Origin: an uncultured Muribaculaceae bacterium
GTDB taxonomy: Bacteria; Bacteroidota; Bacteroidia; Bacteroidales; Muribaculaceae
Length of the DNA: 64,000 nucleotides
Assembly: GCA_947627615.1 (NCBI GenBank)
Contig: CANQWS010000001.1
Coordinates: forward strand, 62,001-126,000
Reading direction: 5' to 3'
Below, one piece after another: positions 38,765 through 49,771 of this stretch. Made by a program: the position numbers and the translations under genes. A model generated the notes under the pieces. The model made no database searches and was not told where the DNA came from. It saw only the letters and a program-made list of their open reading frames with translations. How positions within the stretch are numbered: the stretch's first letter is position 1; every line of letters starts with the position of its first letter.

Positions 38765-39178
38765 TCAGCTGATGATTGTGGCCACTATGGAGCGGGAGCC
38801 GCCGTGGTTGCGGAATTCACACAGGTATATTCCCTGCCATGTGCCGAGATTCAGATGGCCGCCGGTTATCGGTACGGTGACGGATACGCCCGTAAGTGAA
38901 GATTTTGCATGAGCCGGCATGTCGTCAGGTCCCTCGCAGGTGTGTTCGTAGAATGTCTGCGCCTCGGGGACTAAGCGGTCAAGAATGGCATTCAGGTCGG
39001 TGTGTACGTCAGGGTCGGCGTTCTCGTTGATGGTCAGGCCGCATGAGGTGTGCTTCACGAAGAGGTTAAGCAGTCCTGCCTCGGGAAGAGAAACAGGGAG
39101 ACTCCGAAGAATCTCCCCTGTTATGAGATGGCATCCACGTCGTTTCGGTGAAAGCCTGAATTCAAACTGTTGGGTCAT
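38765..39178 (-). CDS. YjbQ family (secondary thiamine-phosphate synthase) protein
   Basis: NLFVKHTSCGLTINENADPDVHTDL, HLNLGTWQGIYLCEFR. Confidence 0.92.
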   Translation of the reverse strand: MTQQFEFRLSPKRRGCHLITGEILRSLPVSLPEAGLLNLFVKHTSCGLTINENADPDVHTDLNAILDRLVPEAQTFYEHTCEGPDDMPAHAKSSLTGVSVTVPITGGHLNLGTWQGIYLCEFRNHGGSRSIVATIIS

Positions 39179-39206
39179 GGGTGTCGGGTGATGTCTGACA
39201 CGGGTG

Positions 39207-39677
39207 TCATTTCTTTTCCGTGGTCTTGCGCAGAATAATGTATTCCGACGGTGTTGCGCCGTTGAGTCTCACAATCGAATCATTTTCGGCCTTGACGGTG
39301 GTAATCTTGTAGAGAACCTTGCGGAGGATGTCTTCGGTGGCCATATTGTCACATGCCATTTCAGTCATGGGGCCGTCGCCGAAGGTTATCGAATCGCCTT
39401 TCAGGATAAGCGGACCGGAAATGGTGTTGCAGTTTGTGCTGATGAAATAGGAGCTGTCGGTGAATATCACATACTGGTTCGAGCCGGGCACGGCTTCTGC
39501 CGGGATGACAACGGTGGAATCATCGGCGGAAATCTTGTCGAGATTCCACTGGCCGGTGATGTCTATTGCGGCTACTTCTTCGGCCGGAGCGGCTGCTGTT
39601 TCGGTGTTATCTTTTTTGGCTGAGCAGGACGCGAGAATGGCTGCTATTGCCAGGAATGTCAATGTTTTCAGTTTCAT
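39207..39677 (-). CDS. META-domain (HslJ-like) lipoprotein
   Basis: Lipobox LASCSAKK; GQWNLDKI...NTISGPLILKGDSITFGDGPMTEMAC. Confidence 0.75.
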   Translation of the reverse strand: MKLKTLTFLAIAAILASCSAKKDNTETAAAPAEEVAAIDITGQWNLDKISADDSTVVIPAEAVPGSNQYVIFTDSSYFISTNCNTISGPLILKGDSITFGDGPMTEMACDNMATEDILRKVLYKITTVKAENDSIVRLNGATPSEYIILRKTTEKK

Positions 39678-39707
39678 AATTTTAAATGGTTTGTCGTTTG
39701 GGTTATA

Positions 39708-39938
39708 TCACTTGAATTTGTTTATTATCGCGGTAACGAGATGCAGAAACATTCCATAGATGAGTGTGGCGATGAGGGCCATACCCTCGTTGATAAGCAG
39801 AATCTGATAGAGTGGCATAGGATATTCGGGCCGGGCCTGATGGAACGCGGCTGTTATGGCGCATGCGCTCAAAACAAGAAACACCACCATTATGGAGAGT
39901 GTTGCGTGGCTCAGCCTGTAGCGTCCGATCTGTATCAC
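39708..39938 (-). CDS. Small two-TM membrane protein
   Basis: 76 aa, two hydrophobic helices. Confidence 0.5.
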   Translation of the reverse strand: MIQIGRYRLSHATLSIMVVFLVLSACAITAAFHQARPEYPMPLYQILLINEGMALIATLIYGMFLHLVTAIINKFK

Positions 39939-39976
39939 GGTTTCTGTTTCGGTTGATACTTATTGGAACGGGACAA

Positions 39977-40663
39977 TCACTTGTTGTTGTCCAAAGAAAA
40001 AAGATAGCGGGCCCGGACACTGTAGCGCCGTGTGATGCGGCGCATGTTGTCCATGCCGGCGCCTCCGTCGAAAGCCACATTGCTGAAGGAGGGAGTCTCA
40101 TAATAGGCAGGTCCGTTTTCAACAACTTCCCACAGCTGCATGATCCGGACATTCTCATTGTCGGCAATGAATTCAGCTTTGGCGCGGGCCGCATCCAAAG
40201 CTGCCTTCAGCCCCTGACGGTTGAAGCTTTCCATGTCGCGGTTGTCAAGACGGACTATCTGCATGCTGGTTATTCCACGGTCAGGAAGCGATGCCCCAAT
40301 CTTGTCCAGCTGACTGAAATCGGTCAGGATGGCCGAAAGTCTTTCTGCCATCAGGAATCCGGAGGAAACGTTGCGGTCACGGTAGTTGCCGAAATCGCTG
40401 ACGGTGATGTCCGATTCTGCCACGCCGGCGTTGCCAAGCACTTCGCGCACCGATTTCTCGATTGTGGCCAGCGGGACTCTGACGCTGTCGGCAGCCGAGG
40501 GCCGGAAGTATTCCTCAAGCCCTATCTCGATTGTTATGCGGTCGGGGACAATGTTTATCGTGGCTGTCCCGGTCACTTCAATCACAGGCGCGCTGTTCGT
40601 ATCGGCGGCATAAACCGATATGGCCAGAAGGGCTGACAGGGCAGTGGTGAGAATCCGTTTCAT
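39977..40663 (-). CDS. SIMPL domain-containing secreted protein
   Basis: Signal peptide; IEVTGTATINIVPDRITIEIGLEEYF. Confidence 0.8.
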   Translation of the reverse strand: MKRILTTALSALLAISVYAADTNSAPVIEVTGTATINIVPDRITIEIGLEEYFRPSAADSVRVPLATIEKSVREVLGNAGVAESDITVSDFGNYRDRNVSSGFLMAERLSAILTDFSQLDKIGASLPDRGITSMQIVRLDNRDMESFNRQGLKAALDAARAKAEFIADNENVRIMQLWEVVENGPAYYETPSFSNVAFDGGAGMDNMRRITRRYSVRARYLFSLDNNK

Positions 40664-40791
40664 AGTTGTTTGTGGTTTCTGCGGGTTTGATCCGGATGCA
40701 AAAGTAGTGAAAAAACTGACAACCGTCAAAAAAGATATGCCGGAGCACTTGTCATGAACAGCTATTGTTGTAACTTTAGCTGCAAAAGCGA

Positions 40792-41355
40792 ATGATTTCT
40801 ATGGCAAGCGGAAAGAGAGAAAATATATTGGTTTCGGAATACAGCTCTCCCTGCGGGGAGCTGTTGATAGGTTCCTTGGGCGACAGGCTGTGTCTGTGTG
40901 ACTGGCTGGCCGGAAAACACCGAGAGCGCGTTGATTCAAGACTGAAACGCATGTTCAGGGCTGATTACGAACAAGGCATGTCACCCGTAATGGAAAAAGC
41001 GATTCGGCAACTTGACGAATATTTTGCGGGCCGACGGCAGCGGTTTGAAGTGCCGTTGCTTTTCGCAGGTACCGAGTTTCAGAAAGCGGTGTGGAAAGAG
41101 TTGCTGGGAATCCCGTTTGGAGTGACCGTTTCCTACAGCTATATTACCCGGAATATCGGCCGCCCGAAATCCGTGAGGGCCGTGGCAAATGCCAATGGTG
41201 CGAATCCGCTGTCAATTTTCGTTCCCTGCCACCGGGTCATAGGGCGCGACCGTACCCTGACAGGCTACGGCGGCGGACTCTCGGCCAAAGAATTCCTCCT
41301 GAATCTCGAGCGAAAACACACCCCCACCCAGGAACTGCTTCTCTTCCCAGATTGA
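40792..41355 (+). CDS. ogt: Methylated-DNA-protein-cysteine methyltransferase
   Basis: [31 protein letters not shown] (PCHRV active site). Confidence 0.93.
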   Translation: MISMASGKRENILVSEYSSPCGELLIGSLGDRLCLCDWLAGKHRERVDSRLKRMFRADYEQGMSPVMEKAIRQLDEYFAGRRQRFEVPLLFAGTEFQKAVWKELLGIPFGVTVSYSYITRNIGRPKSVRAVANANGANPLSIFVPCHRVIGRDRTLTGYGGGLSAKEFLLNLERKHTPTQELLLFPD

Positions 41356-41400
41356 CCCTCATTTCCTTTCCCTTTCTGAAGTCTGGCTAACGTCTCTTTG

Positions 41401-42285
41401 TTATTCGTCCTGTTCGTAATAATAGGAGTAGTCGATGCCTTTCATAAAGGTGTCGCGGTCATTGATTTTGTCGGTCAGCGCCGGACGGAGCAGGTCTTTT
41501 ATGGCGGTTGAATCGGCAACGCTGCGCGTCATGGCGTCAAGATATTTATACTTGTCAACCTGACTCCAGTCAATGCAAAGCTTAAGATTCTTTTTCAGAA
41601 TAAGGTCGAGCCAGATGCGTGTAGAGCGGCCGTTGCCTTCACGGAACGGGTGGGCTACATTCATTTCAACATATTTGTCAATGATGTTGTCAAACGAATC
41701 CTCAGGCATACGCTCCACATTTTCCAGCGCTCGGTCGAGATATTGCACCATGGCAAACCGGAATCCCGCTTTGGCTATATTGACAGTCCTGATCTGACCG
41801 GCGAAGTCATAAAGGCCTCCGAAAAGGTAGGCATGAATCTGCTGCAATCCTTTAACCGTGCCGACCTCGATGTTGTCGATAAGGGTGCTTTCAAAAAGGG
41901 CGTATGCCTTGGACCGGCTCTTGCCGTCGATGGTTTCGTCGCTGTTTGTGAACCATTCAATGAATCTGGATGCCTTGTTGTTAGGGAAGCTTTTGGCCAG
42001 GGCTATCACGCCGTCATTGTCAAGCACGTCAGAGAGGTAGCGTTTGCCGTCAGAGGCGAGTAACTTCAGTTGGTTAGTGGCACTAACCAACTCATTGCCT
42101 TCTTTGCGAAGTTTTGTTTTCAGGTATTTCCAGTAGTTGCGGTTTTTGGCGTAATCATCCTGAGCGTTGAGCACTCCGACAATATCAAGCACAGAGAACC
42201 ACCATCTGGCTCCCGCCTCGTCCCATACGGCCCGCACTTCGCGGTCGTCAAAGAACCGAATTGATATTTTCTGCCTGTCGCCCAT
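41401..42285 (-). CDS. Fic family protein (class III, NmFic-like) with N-terminal BRO-N-like domain
   Basis: N-term [31 protein letters not shown]; Fic motif [13 protein letters not shown]-terminal SYYYEQ inhibitory-helix-like end. Confidence 0.85.
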   Translation of the reverse strand: MGDRQKISIRFFDDREVRAVWDEAGARWWFSVLDIVGVLNAQDDYAKNRNYWKYLKTKLRKEGNELVSATNQLKLLASDGKRYLSDVLDNDGVIALAKSFPNNKASRFIEWFTNSDETIDGKSRSKAYALFESTLIDNIEVGTVKGLQQIHAYLFGGLYDFAGQIRTVNIAKAGFRFAMVQYLDRALENVERMPEDSFDNIIDKYVEMNVAHPFREGNGRSTRIWLDLILKKNLKLCIDWSQVDKYKYLDAMTRSVADSTAIKDLLRPALTDKINDRDTFMKGIDYSYYYEQDE

Positions 42286-42355
42286 TGACTGATAATGAAT
42301 TCCAATCACAAATATAATAAAAATTTCGCAGCCAGATCCTTTTGGAAACAGAAAA

Positions 42356-42389
42356 AGCGGGAACCCGAGGTTTGTTTCGGGTTCCCGCT
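42356..42389. terminator. Bidirectional terminator-like hairpin
   Basis: AGCGGGAACCCGA-ggtttgtt-TCGGGTTCCCGCT, perfect 13-bp stem. Confidence 0.8.
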
Positions 42390-42419
42390 CTTTCAACGGG
42401 TTCTATCACTTGTCGCCTG

Positions 42420-42596
42420 TCAGGCGAGAGTGTATTTGCAACGTACGGGAGAGACTATGGTTCCGTCTTTTTTGAGCTGGGCAAATATTTTGTCCACAAC
42501 CTTTTTGTCAAGCCCTGTCATCTCAGCTATCTTGGTAGCATTGACCGGTTCGCCTGCTTTGCGGAACGCTTCTATTACGGCATTTTTTTCGTTCAT
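42420..42596 (-). CDS. 58-aa winged-helix-like protein (below ORF-track cutoff)
   Basis: MNEKNAVIEAFRKAGEPVNATKIAEMTGLDKKVVDKIFAQLKKDGTIVSPVRCKYTLA, downstream of dnaK. Confidence 0.7.
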   Translation of the reverse strand: MNEKNAVIEAFRKAGEPVNATKIAEMTGLDKKVVDKIFAQLKKDGTIVSPVRCKYTLA

Positions 42597-42613
42597 GATT
42601 CGTGTCTGTTATC

Positions 42614-44521
42614 TTATTTCACTTCCTCGAAGTCAACGTCGGTTACGCCGCCGTCGCCGTTACCGGGGTTAGGTGTAGGACCTGCCTGAGGGCCGGCCTG
42701 TGCTCCCTGCTGTGCCTGAGCCTGGGCGTTGAGGATATCCTGCTGGGCAGCGCCGAATGTTGTTTCGATTTCCTTGATTGCGGCATCGATACCTTCGATG
42801 TTCTGGGCTTTGTGGGCCTCTTTCAGTTTGGCAAGGGCGTTCTCGATAGGAGCTTTCTTGTCGGCAGGAATCTTGTCGCCGAGCTCGTTGAGCTGTTTCT
42901 CGGTCTGGAAGATGATGGCGTCGGCCTGATTCAGCTTGTCGATGCGCTCTTTTTCCTTGGCATCGGCGGCTGCATTGGCGGCAGCTTCGTCTTTCATACG
43001 CTTGATTTCAGCATCGGTCAGACCGCTTGAGGCTTCGATTCGGATGCTCTGTTCCTTGCCGGTGGCTTTATCTTTGGCCGATACGTTGAGGATACCGTTG
43101 GCATCGATTTCGAAAGTCACTTCGATCTGCGGGATTCCACGGGGTGCGGGAGCTATGCCGTCGAGGTGGAACTTGCCGAGAGTCTTGTCATCCTTTGCCA
43201 TGGGGCGTTCGCCCTGAAGAACGTGGATTTCAACTGAGGGCTGGTTGTCAGCGGCGGTAGAGAATGTCTCGCTCTTGCGGGTAGGAATGGTTGTGTTGGC
43301 TTCGATAAGTTTTGTCATCACGCCTCCGAGGGTCTCGATACCTACCGACAGGGGCACTACGTCAAGCAGCAGCACGTCCTTCACATCGCCGGAGAGCACA
43401 CCGCCCTGAATGGCAGCACCTACGGCAACTACTTCGTCGGGGTTGACGCCCTTCGAGGGAGCCTTGCCGAAGAATTTCTCCACGATCTGCTGGATGGCGG
43501 GGATACGGGTTGAACCGCCCACGAGGATAACTTCGTCAATATCCCTGGCTGTCAGACCTGCGTCCTTGAGTGCCTGTTCGCAGGGCTTGATTGTGGCCTG
43601 GATGAGTTTGTCGGCGAGCTGCTCGAATTTTGCACGGGTAAGGGTCTTCACAAGGTGCTTGGGAATTCCGTTGACCGGCATGATGTAGGGGAGGTTGATT
43701 TCGGTGGAAGTGGTGCTTGAAAGCTCGATTTTGGCTTTCTCGGCAGCTTCCTTAAGACGCTGGAGGGCCATCGGGTCCTGACGGAGGTCAACGCCCTCGT
43801 CCTTCTGGAATTCGTCGGCAAGCCAGTCAATGATCACGTGGTCGAAGTCATCGCCGCCGAGGTGGGTGTCACCGTTGGTTGATTTTACTTCAAACACACC
43901 GTCGCCGAGTTCGAGGATGGAGATATCGAATGTACCGCCGCCGAGGTCGAACACTGCAATCTTCTGATCCTTGTCAGTTTTGTCAAGACCGTAGGCAAGG
44001 GCTGCTGCGGTAGGCTCGTTGACAATACGTTTCACGGTCAGACCGGCGATTTCACCGGCTTCCTTGGTGGCCTGACGCTGAGAGTCATTGAAGTAGGCCG
44101 GAACGGTGATAACGGCTTCCGATACGGACTGTCCGAGGTAGTCTTCAGCGGTTTTCTTCATTTTCTGAAGAATCATGGCCGAGATTTCCTGAGGGGTATA
44201 TTCGCGTCCGTCAATGTCAACGCGGGGGGTGTTGTTGTCGCTGCGCACCACTTTGTAAGGCACGCGGTCTATTTCGTTCTTAACCTGATCATAAGTTTCG
44301 CCCATGAAGCGCTTGATGGAGTAGATTGTGCGCTTGGGGTTGGTGATGGCCTGACGTTTGGCCGGATCTCCTACCTTACGTTCTCCGCCATCTACGAATG
44401 CTACGATTGAAGGGGTTGTGTTGCGGCCTTCGCTATTGGGGATAACGACGGGGTCGTTGCCTTCAAGCACGGCCACGCAGGAATTAGTAGTTCCAAGGTC
44501 AATACCAATAATTTTTCCCAT
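42614..44521 (-). CDS. dnaK: Molecular chaperone DnaK
   Basis: [21 protein letters not shown], substrate domain and [16 protein letters not shown] tail. Confidence 0.98.
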   Translation of the reverse strand: MGKIIGIDLGTTNSCVAVLEGNDPVVIPNSEGRNTTPSIVAFVDGGERKVGDPAKRQAITNPKRTIYSIKRFMGETYDQVKNEIDRVPYKVVRSDNNTPRVDIDGREYTPQEISAMILQKMKKTAEDYLGQSVSEAVITVPAYFNDSQRQATKEAGEIAGLTVKRIVNEPTAAALAYGLDKTDKDQKIAVFDLGGGTFDISILELGDGVFEVKSTNGDTHLGGDDFDHVIIDWLADEFQKDEGVDLRQDPMALQRLKEAAEKAKIELSSTTSTEINLPYIMPVNGIPKHLVKTLTRAKFEQLADKLIQATIKPCEQALKDAGLTARDIDEVILVGGSTRIPAIQQIVEKFFGKAPSKGVNPDEVVAVGAAIQGGVLSGDVKDVLLLDVVPLSVGIETLGGVMTKLIEANTTIPTRKSETFSTAADNQPSVEIHVLQGERPMAKDDKTLGKFHLDGIAPAPRGIPQIEVTFEIDANGILNVSAKDKATGKEQSIRIEASSGLTDAEIKRMKDEAAANAAADAKEKERIDKLNQADAIIFQTEKQLNELGDKIPADKKAPIENALAKLKEAHKAQNIEGIDAAIKEIETTFGAAQQDILNAQAQAQQGAQAGPQAGPTPNPGNGDGGVTDVDFEEVK

Positions 44522-44778
44522 AATGTTAGAAAGTTTTTAGTTATATGATTTTTTATTTTATTACAATTTTTGTCAGGGCCTTGTTCCGGGCCCTTCTGTC
44601 ATTGATAAAAACAAATTTTATGCCAAAAAGTTGATAAGGATAGTAATAAGTTGGATTACAGATGTTTGTCTATGGGTGCATATCTGTCATATTTCTGCCA
44701 TAAAGTCAGATTGTGTCATTCACGTTTAAAAAAGAAGCGTCCGTAACGGGCGCTGTATCAGGATCTACGGTCCGGTTG

Positions 44779-45132
44779 TCAGACATCATTGTCCGGTCTT
44801 GAAAAGAGGCGGCTCAGGATGGACCGTTTAGGCATTTTTATATTAATGTTGCTTTTGGAGTTGTGTTTGTTGAGGAAAATAATGGATGAATGGAGCACTA
44901 TTGCCACGCGGCTTTCAAATTCCACAATGGCGTGGACATGTTTCAGGGGTATTTTGTGGAACGGCGATTCGGCCGGAATGCTGTTTATGATCAGGTTCCC
45001 ATGGTCGTCAATGGCGATGTCATGGAAATCGAGAAGATACTTGAACAGAAGATCGATGTCAAGATCGTCCGGCGTGGCCGGTGGATTCTTATATTGTTTA
45101 TATAAGGAGTCGATATCTTTCTGGGTAATCAT
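44779..45132 (-). CDS. Conserved hypothetical protein (117 aa)
   Basis: Coherent ORF MITQKDIDSLYKQYKNPPATPDDLDIDLLFKYLLDFHDIAIDDHGNLII. Confidence 0.55.
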   Translation of the reverse strand: MITQKDIDSLYKQYKNPPATPDDLDIDLLFKYLLDFHDIAIDDHGNLIINSIPAESPFHKIPLKHVHAIVEFESRVAIVLHSSIIFLNKHNSKSNINIKMPKRSILSRLFSRPDNDV

Positions 45133-45422
45133 TTCCGGTAATTGATTGTATGGTCAAAGTATTGTTTGGTCAGATCATTCAGTGAAATGATTCGTACTTA
45201 TAACCGATGAATCCGCCGTTGTCAGGTTTTAACATATTGAAATAAGATTAAATCATTTCAATACATAAACGCGTGGCAGTGTTAAAAGTTTCCGGTAAAA
45301 TGCAAAAAAGTGGTGCGGCTTATATCCGTATGTCAGGTAATGACAGCGAATATAATCCGCACCGTAAGGTATCTGTGGGGTGCGCGGCGGAAGCCTGTCA
45401 GGCTATCCGGCCGGAACCGTTA

Positions 45423-46580
45423 TCAGGCGAGGAAGCCGAGAAGCACACCGGCAGCTACGGCTGAACCGATCACACCGGCCACGTTGGGGCCCATGGCGTG
45501 CATGAGCAGGTAGTTGCTGGGGTCGTATTCAAGTCCGAGATTGTTGGAGATTCGGGCCGACATGGGAACGGCCGAAACACCTGCGTTACCGATGAGCGGG
45601 TTGATTTTCTTGGCTTTCGGGAGCACGAGGTTGAACAGCTTCACGAAGAGAACGCCGCTCGATGATGCGATGATGAAGGCCATGAATCCGAGGGCGAAGA
45701 TGCCAACGGTCTGGGCTGTCAGGAACTCTGATGCCTGGGTGGAAGCACCCACGGTCATTCCGAGCAGGATGGTCACTATGTCGGTCAGAGCGTTGGAGGC
45801 TGTTTTTGCAAGACGGTTGCAGACTCCGCACTCACGCAGCAGGTTGCCGAAGAACAGCATGCCGAGCAGAGGAATACCGGAAGGAACCACGAAGCAGGTG
45901 AGAAGCATTCCGACAATCGGGAAGATGATTTTCTCGTTCTGCGATACGGCACGGGCCGGTTTCATCTTGATCAGGCGTTCCTTTTTGGTCGTGAACAGGC
46001 GCATGATAGGCGGCTGAATCACGGGCACCAAAGCCATGTAGGAGTAAGCCGATACGGCTATGGCTCCCATGAGGTTGGGCGCAAGTTTCGACGAAAGGAA
46101 TATGGCTGTGGGACCGTCGGCACCACCGATGATGGCAATGGCACCGGCCTGGTCGGGAGCGAATCCGAGAAGCAGGGCCACCATGTAGGCTCCGAAGATA
46201 CCGAACTGGGCGGCAGCGCCGATCAGCATCAGTTTGGGATTGGCTATAAGTGCCGAGAAATCGGTCATGGCGCCGATGCCGAGGAAAATGAGCGGGGGAT
46301 ACCATCCGGCGCTTACGCCATTGTAGAGAATATTCAGCACGGAACCTTCCTCATAGATGCCAACTTCGAGTCCGGCAGTGGTGTCAAAGGGAATGTTGCC
46401 TATGAGCATACCGAAGCCTATGGGCACGAGAAGCATGGGCTCGAAATTCTTTTTGATGGCGAGCCAGATGAAGAAGAGTCCCACGGCGAGCATCACGAAA
46501 TGCTGCCATGTGGCGTTGTGGAATCCTGTCAGATTCCAGAACTGCTCGAGATTATTTAACAGAAACTCACTAAAATCCAT
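45423..46580 (-). CDS. Na+-translocating decarboxylase beta subunit (OadB/GcdB/MmdB family)
   Basis: FIWLAIKKNFEPMLLVPIGFGMLIGNIP, IIGGADGPTAIFLSSKLAPNLMGAIAVSAYSYMALVP, GNAGVSAVPMSAR. Confidence 0.93.
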   Translation of the reverse strand: MDFSEFLLNNLEQFWNLTGFHNATWQHFVMLAVGLFFIWLAIKKNFEPMLLVPIGFGMLIGNIPFDTTAGLEVGIYEEGSVLNILYNGVSAGWYPPLIFLGIGAMTDFSALIANPKLMLIGAAAQFGIFGAYMVALLLGFAPDQAGAIAIIGGADGPTAIFLSSKLAPNLMGAIAVSAYSYMALVPVIQPPIMRLFTTKKERLIKMKPARAVSQNEKIIFPIVGMLLTCFVVPSGIPLLGMLFFGNLLRECGVCNRLAKTASNALTDIVTILLGMTVGASTQASEFLTAQTVGIFALGFMAFIIASSSGVLFVKLFNLVLPKAKKINPLIGNAGVSAVPMSARISNNLGLEYDPSNYLLMHAMGPNVAGVIGSAVAAGVLLGFLA

Positions 46581-46606
46581 AGTATATATAAGTGATGGGT
46601 TAGTGA

Positions 46607-47044
46607 TCAGTCAATAGTGAGCAGAACGGCGCCTTCAAGCACTGCATCGCCCGGATTTACTTCTACGCTCTTGACAACACCGTCACGTCCGGCGTGGATG
46701 GCGTTCTCCATCTTCATGGCTTCAAGAACCACAACAGTGTCGGAAGCCTTCACTGTGTCGCCTACCTTGGCGCTGATCGATACGATTGTGCCGGGCAGCG
46801 GTGATACCACTTTGTGGCCGGCAGCGCCGCCTGATGCGGGCTTGGCTATGACTTTTGCGCCTTCGGCTGTGCGGGGAGCCGCCGAGGGACGCGGAGCGTT
46901 GATGATGGTGACGGGCTTTTTGGCCTTGTCAAGTTCAACCTTGTAGGGAACACCGTTGACTTCAACTTCGGCAATATTGTTGTCAATGTCTCCTACTGCC
47001 ACTTTGTAGGTGTTGCCGTTGATTTTATATTTGTATTCTTTCAT
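46607..47044 (-). CDS. Biotin carrier (biotinyl-lipoyl domain) subunit of decarboxylase
   Basis: VVSPLPGTIVSISAKVGDTVKASDTVVVLEAMKMENAIHA. Confidence 0.93.
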   Translation of the reverse strand: MKEYKYKINGNTYKVAVGDIDNNIAEVEVNGVPYKVELDKAKKPVTIINAPRPSAAPRTAEGAKVIAKPASGGAAGHKVVSPLPGTIVSISAKVGDTVKASDTVVVLEAMKMENAIHAGRDGVVKSVEVNPGDAVLEGAVLLTID

Positions 47045-47089
47045 TTTAGTATTTGAAATGTAGGGTGGATGAAAATTATTGGCTGGCGC

Positions 47090-48064
47090 TTACTTGTGGG
47101 GCAGGCTGCGCAGACTGTAGATTTTGGAGCTCCAGGGAGAATAGGCGCGTTTCACCTTGTTGATGGTGAGCACGGTGTTCTCGCGGTCATGGGCGTCGAG
47201 ATGCTCGTGGAGAGCCATTGCTATAGCGGCTATGGCCTCGCCGGAGTCATGCTCTTTGCGTTTTTCCGTTGGCATTTCGGCGCGTGATGTGCCCTGGGAT
47301 ACGGCACGGTTGTGGGTCGAAACGCGTTCGCCTATCTTGCTGATGATGTAGAAGCAAACACAGAGAAGCAGCAGCGCGGTGAACACAATGCCCATGGCCA
47401 TGATTGCCATTGCGAATCCGTTTTCGTCCTCGCGGGCAAACATGTCAATCTTGTCATTGGTCTCACGGATTTTGTTGCATGAGCTCGGTGTGATGGGGAA
47501 CTCTTTTGAATCATCGCGGATTTCCCATGCTGCCGCGCCAAGTTTCTTGCCGTTTTCATCGGTGTCTATGCCGTCGATCTTGCGGGCGTAGGAGTGGTTG
47601 GCTTCCAGTGACGCGGGGATGGTCACTGAGTCAATGAGGGTGCGGCCGTCGGAATCATAGACTCCGATCCAGTTTTCCTCACCGGGACGGAGAGTGAAGC
47701 TGGTGTGGAATGTTCCGAGTGTCGGACGTCCGTCGGCCCAGAACACAACGTGCTGGCGCTTGGGAATCTTGGTCAGGATGTCGTCTAGCGGAACGGCATA
47801 CATCAATGCCTTGCGGTCGCCGGCTTCGAGGTCGGGGTTAAGGACGTCCCGGTTGTTGGTGATGAACACGCTGGCAATGTTGAGCGGAGCGTGGGTGGTG
47901 TTGAATAGCTCTATCCATGCCGAGTGTCGGCCGTAGTCGTCGACATAGTTGCTGTCATTGAGCACCATTATTTCATTGATGCGTAAATTCCGGCGGCTTT
48001 GGGCCGAAACCAATGAAGCAGAGGCGGCAACTACCAGGAGTAACAGTAATATAGTTTTTTTCAT
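47090..48064 (-). CDS. OadG-family gamma subunit with N-terminal lamin-tail domain
   Basis: LRINEIMVLNDSNYVDDYGRHSAWIELFNTTHAPLNIASVFITN (lamin tail), then single TM MAIMAMGIVFTALLLLCVCFYIISKIG. Confidence 0.8.
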   Translation of the reverse strand: MKKTILLLLLVVAASASLVSAQSRRNLRINEIMVLNDSNYVDDYGRHSAWIELFNTTHAPLNIASVFITNNRDVLNPDLEAGDRKALMYAVPLDDILTKIPKRQHVVFWADGRPTLGTFHTSFTLRPGEENWIGVYDSDGRTLIDSVTIPASLEANHSYARKIDGIDTDENGKKLGAAAWEIRDDSKEFPITPSSCNKIRETNDKIDMFAREDENGFAMAIMAMGIVFTALLLLCVCFYIISKIGERVSTHNRAVSQGTSRAEMPTEKRKEHDSGEAIAAIAMALHEHLDAHDRENTVLTINKVKRAYSPWSSKIYSLRSLPHK

Positions 48065-48120
48065 GTCACTTTTTAGCGGTAAAAATCATTGAGTGTTTAT
48101 GCTCTTGTTACTGTTCCGGA

Positions 48121-49674
48121 TCACAGAGGTATGTTGCCGTGTTTCTTGGCCGGATTGGTAAGTTTCTTGGTGGCGAGCTGCTGAAGTGCGCGAATTACGC
48201 GGAAACGGGTGTTGCGGGGTTCGATGACATCGTCGATGTAACCGTAACGGGCTGCATTGTAGGGGTTGCAGAACAGTTTGTTGTATTCGGCTTCTTTTTC
48301 GGCGAGAACCTTCTTGGGGTCTTCGGCGGATTTGGCTTCCTTGGCATAGAGGACCTCTACTGCACCGGCACCGCCCATAACGGCGATTTCAGCCGTAGGC
48401 CATGCGTAGTTCATGTCGCCGCGCAGCTGCTTGCAGCTCATCACGATGTGGCTGCCGCCGTAGCTCTTGCGGAGTGTGACGGTTACCTTGGGCACGGTTG
48501 CCTCGCCGAATGCATAGAGCAGTTTGGCTCCGTGGAGGATTACACCGTTGTATTCCTGTCCTGTTCCGGGGAGGAATCCGGGAACGTCAACCAGAGTTAC
48601 CAGAGGAATGTTGAAGGCGTCGCAGAAGCGGACGAAGCGTGCGCCCTTGCGTGAAGCGTTGCTGTCAAGCACGCCTGCGAGGTACTTGGGCTGGTTTGCC
48701 ACGATACCTACTGACTGGCCGTTGAAGCGGGCGAAGCCAACGATGAGGTTCTTGGCATAGTTGCGCTGGATTTCGAGGAACTCGCCGTTGTCAACTATGG
48801 CGCCGATCACGTCGTACATGTCGTAGGGACGGTTGGCCGAGTCAGGAATGATTTCGTTGAGAGAGTCTTCGAGGCGGTCAATGGGGTCGTTGCATTCGGC
48901 CAGCGGAGCTTCCTCGAGGTTGTTCTGGGGAATGTAGCTGAAGAGCTTGCGGATGATGCGCAGACAGTCTTCGCCGTCCTCGGCTGCGAAATGGGCCACA
49001 CCGCTCTTCGATGAGTGCACTTCGGCGCCTCCGAGAGCGTCCTGGCTCACATCTTCGCCGGTCACGGTCTTTACAACCTTGGGACCTGTAAGGAACATGT
49101 AGGAGATGCCCTTGGTCATGATGGTGAAGTCAGTGAGGGCGGGTGAATAGACAGCACCGCCGGCACACGGACCGAGGATAGCTGAAATCTGGGGAATCAC
49201 ACCCGAAGCGAGGATGTTGCGCTGGAAAATCTCGGCATAGCCGGCAAGCGCGTTGATTCCTTCCTGGATGCGGGCACCGCCCGAGTCATTGAGGCCAATG
49301 ACGGGAGCACCCATCTTCATGGCCATATCCATGATTTTGCAGATTTTCTGGGCCATGGTCTCGCTGAGAGATCCGCCGAACACGGTGAAGTCCTGAGCGA
49401 ATACATAGACAAGACGGCCTTCGATTGTACCGTAACCGGTAACAACGCCGTCGCCGAGGAATGATTTCTTTTCCTGACCGAAGTTATAGCAACGGTGACG
49501 CACGAACATGTCGATTTCTTCAAACGAGCCCTCGTCAAGAAGCTGGGCTATGCGTTCGCGTGCGGTGTATTTTCCGCGGTCATGCTGTTTCTGGATGGCT
49601 TTCTCGCCGCCACCGAGGCGGGCTTCATTGCGCAGGGCTATAAGCTCCTGTACTTTTTCAAGCTGATTACTCAT
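48121..49674 (-). CDS. Acyl-CoA carboxyltransferase (methylmalonyl-CoA decarboxylase alpha-type)
   Basis: [48 protein letters not shown]. Confidence 0.94.
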   Translation of the reverse strand: MSNQLEKVQELIALRNEARLGGGEKAIQKQHDRGKYTARERIAQLLDEGSFEEIDMFVRHRCYNFGQEKKSFLGDGVVTGYGTIEGRLVYVFAQDFTVFGGSLSETMAQKICKIMDMAMKMGAPVIGLNDSGGARIQEGINALAGYAEIFQRNILASGVIPQISAILGPCAGGAVYSPALTDFTIMTKGISYMFLTGPKVVKTVTGEDVSQDALGGAEVHSSKSGVAHFAAEDGEDCLRIIRKLFSYIPQNNLEEAPLAECNDPIDRLEDSLNEIIPDSANRPYDMYDVIGAIVDNGEFLEIQRNYAKNLIVGFARFNGQSVGIVANQPKYLAGVLDSNASRKGARFVRFCDAFNIPLVTLVDVPGFLPGTGQEYNGVILHGAKLLYAFGEATVPKVTVTLRKSYGGSHIVMSCKQLRGDMNYAWPTAEIAVMGGAGAVEVLYAKEAKSAEDPKKVLAEKEAEYNKLFCNPYNAARYGYIDDVIEPRNTRFRVIRALQQLATKKLTNPAKKHGNIPL

Positions 49675-49771
49675 TGGTTGATGAAGGAAAGTGTAAGGAT
49701 TTATTAAGAGGCCGTGCCGTCTGAAAGATATCGCGGCAGTGGCCTCCTTTGTCGATTAATCTGTGTTTGTG

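Noticed and set aside
45236-45262. ATTGAAAT...ATTTCAAT 8-bp inverted repeat
   Set aside because: Short AT-rich dyad with no supporting context; could be chance
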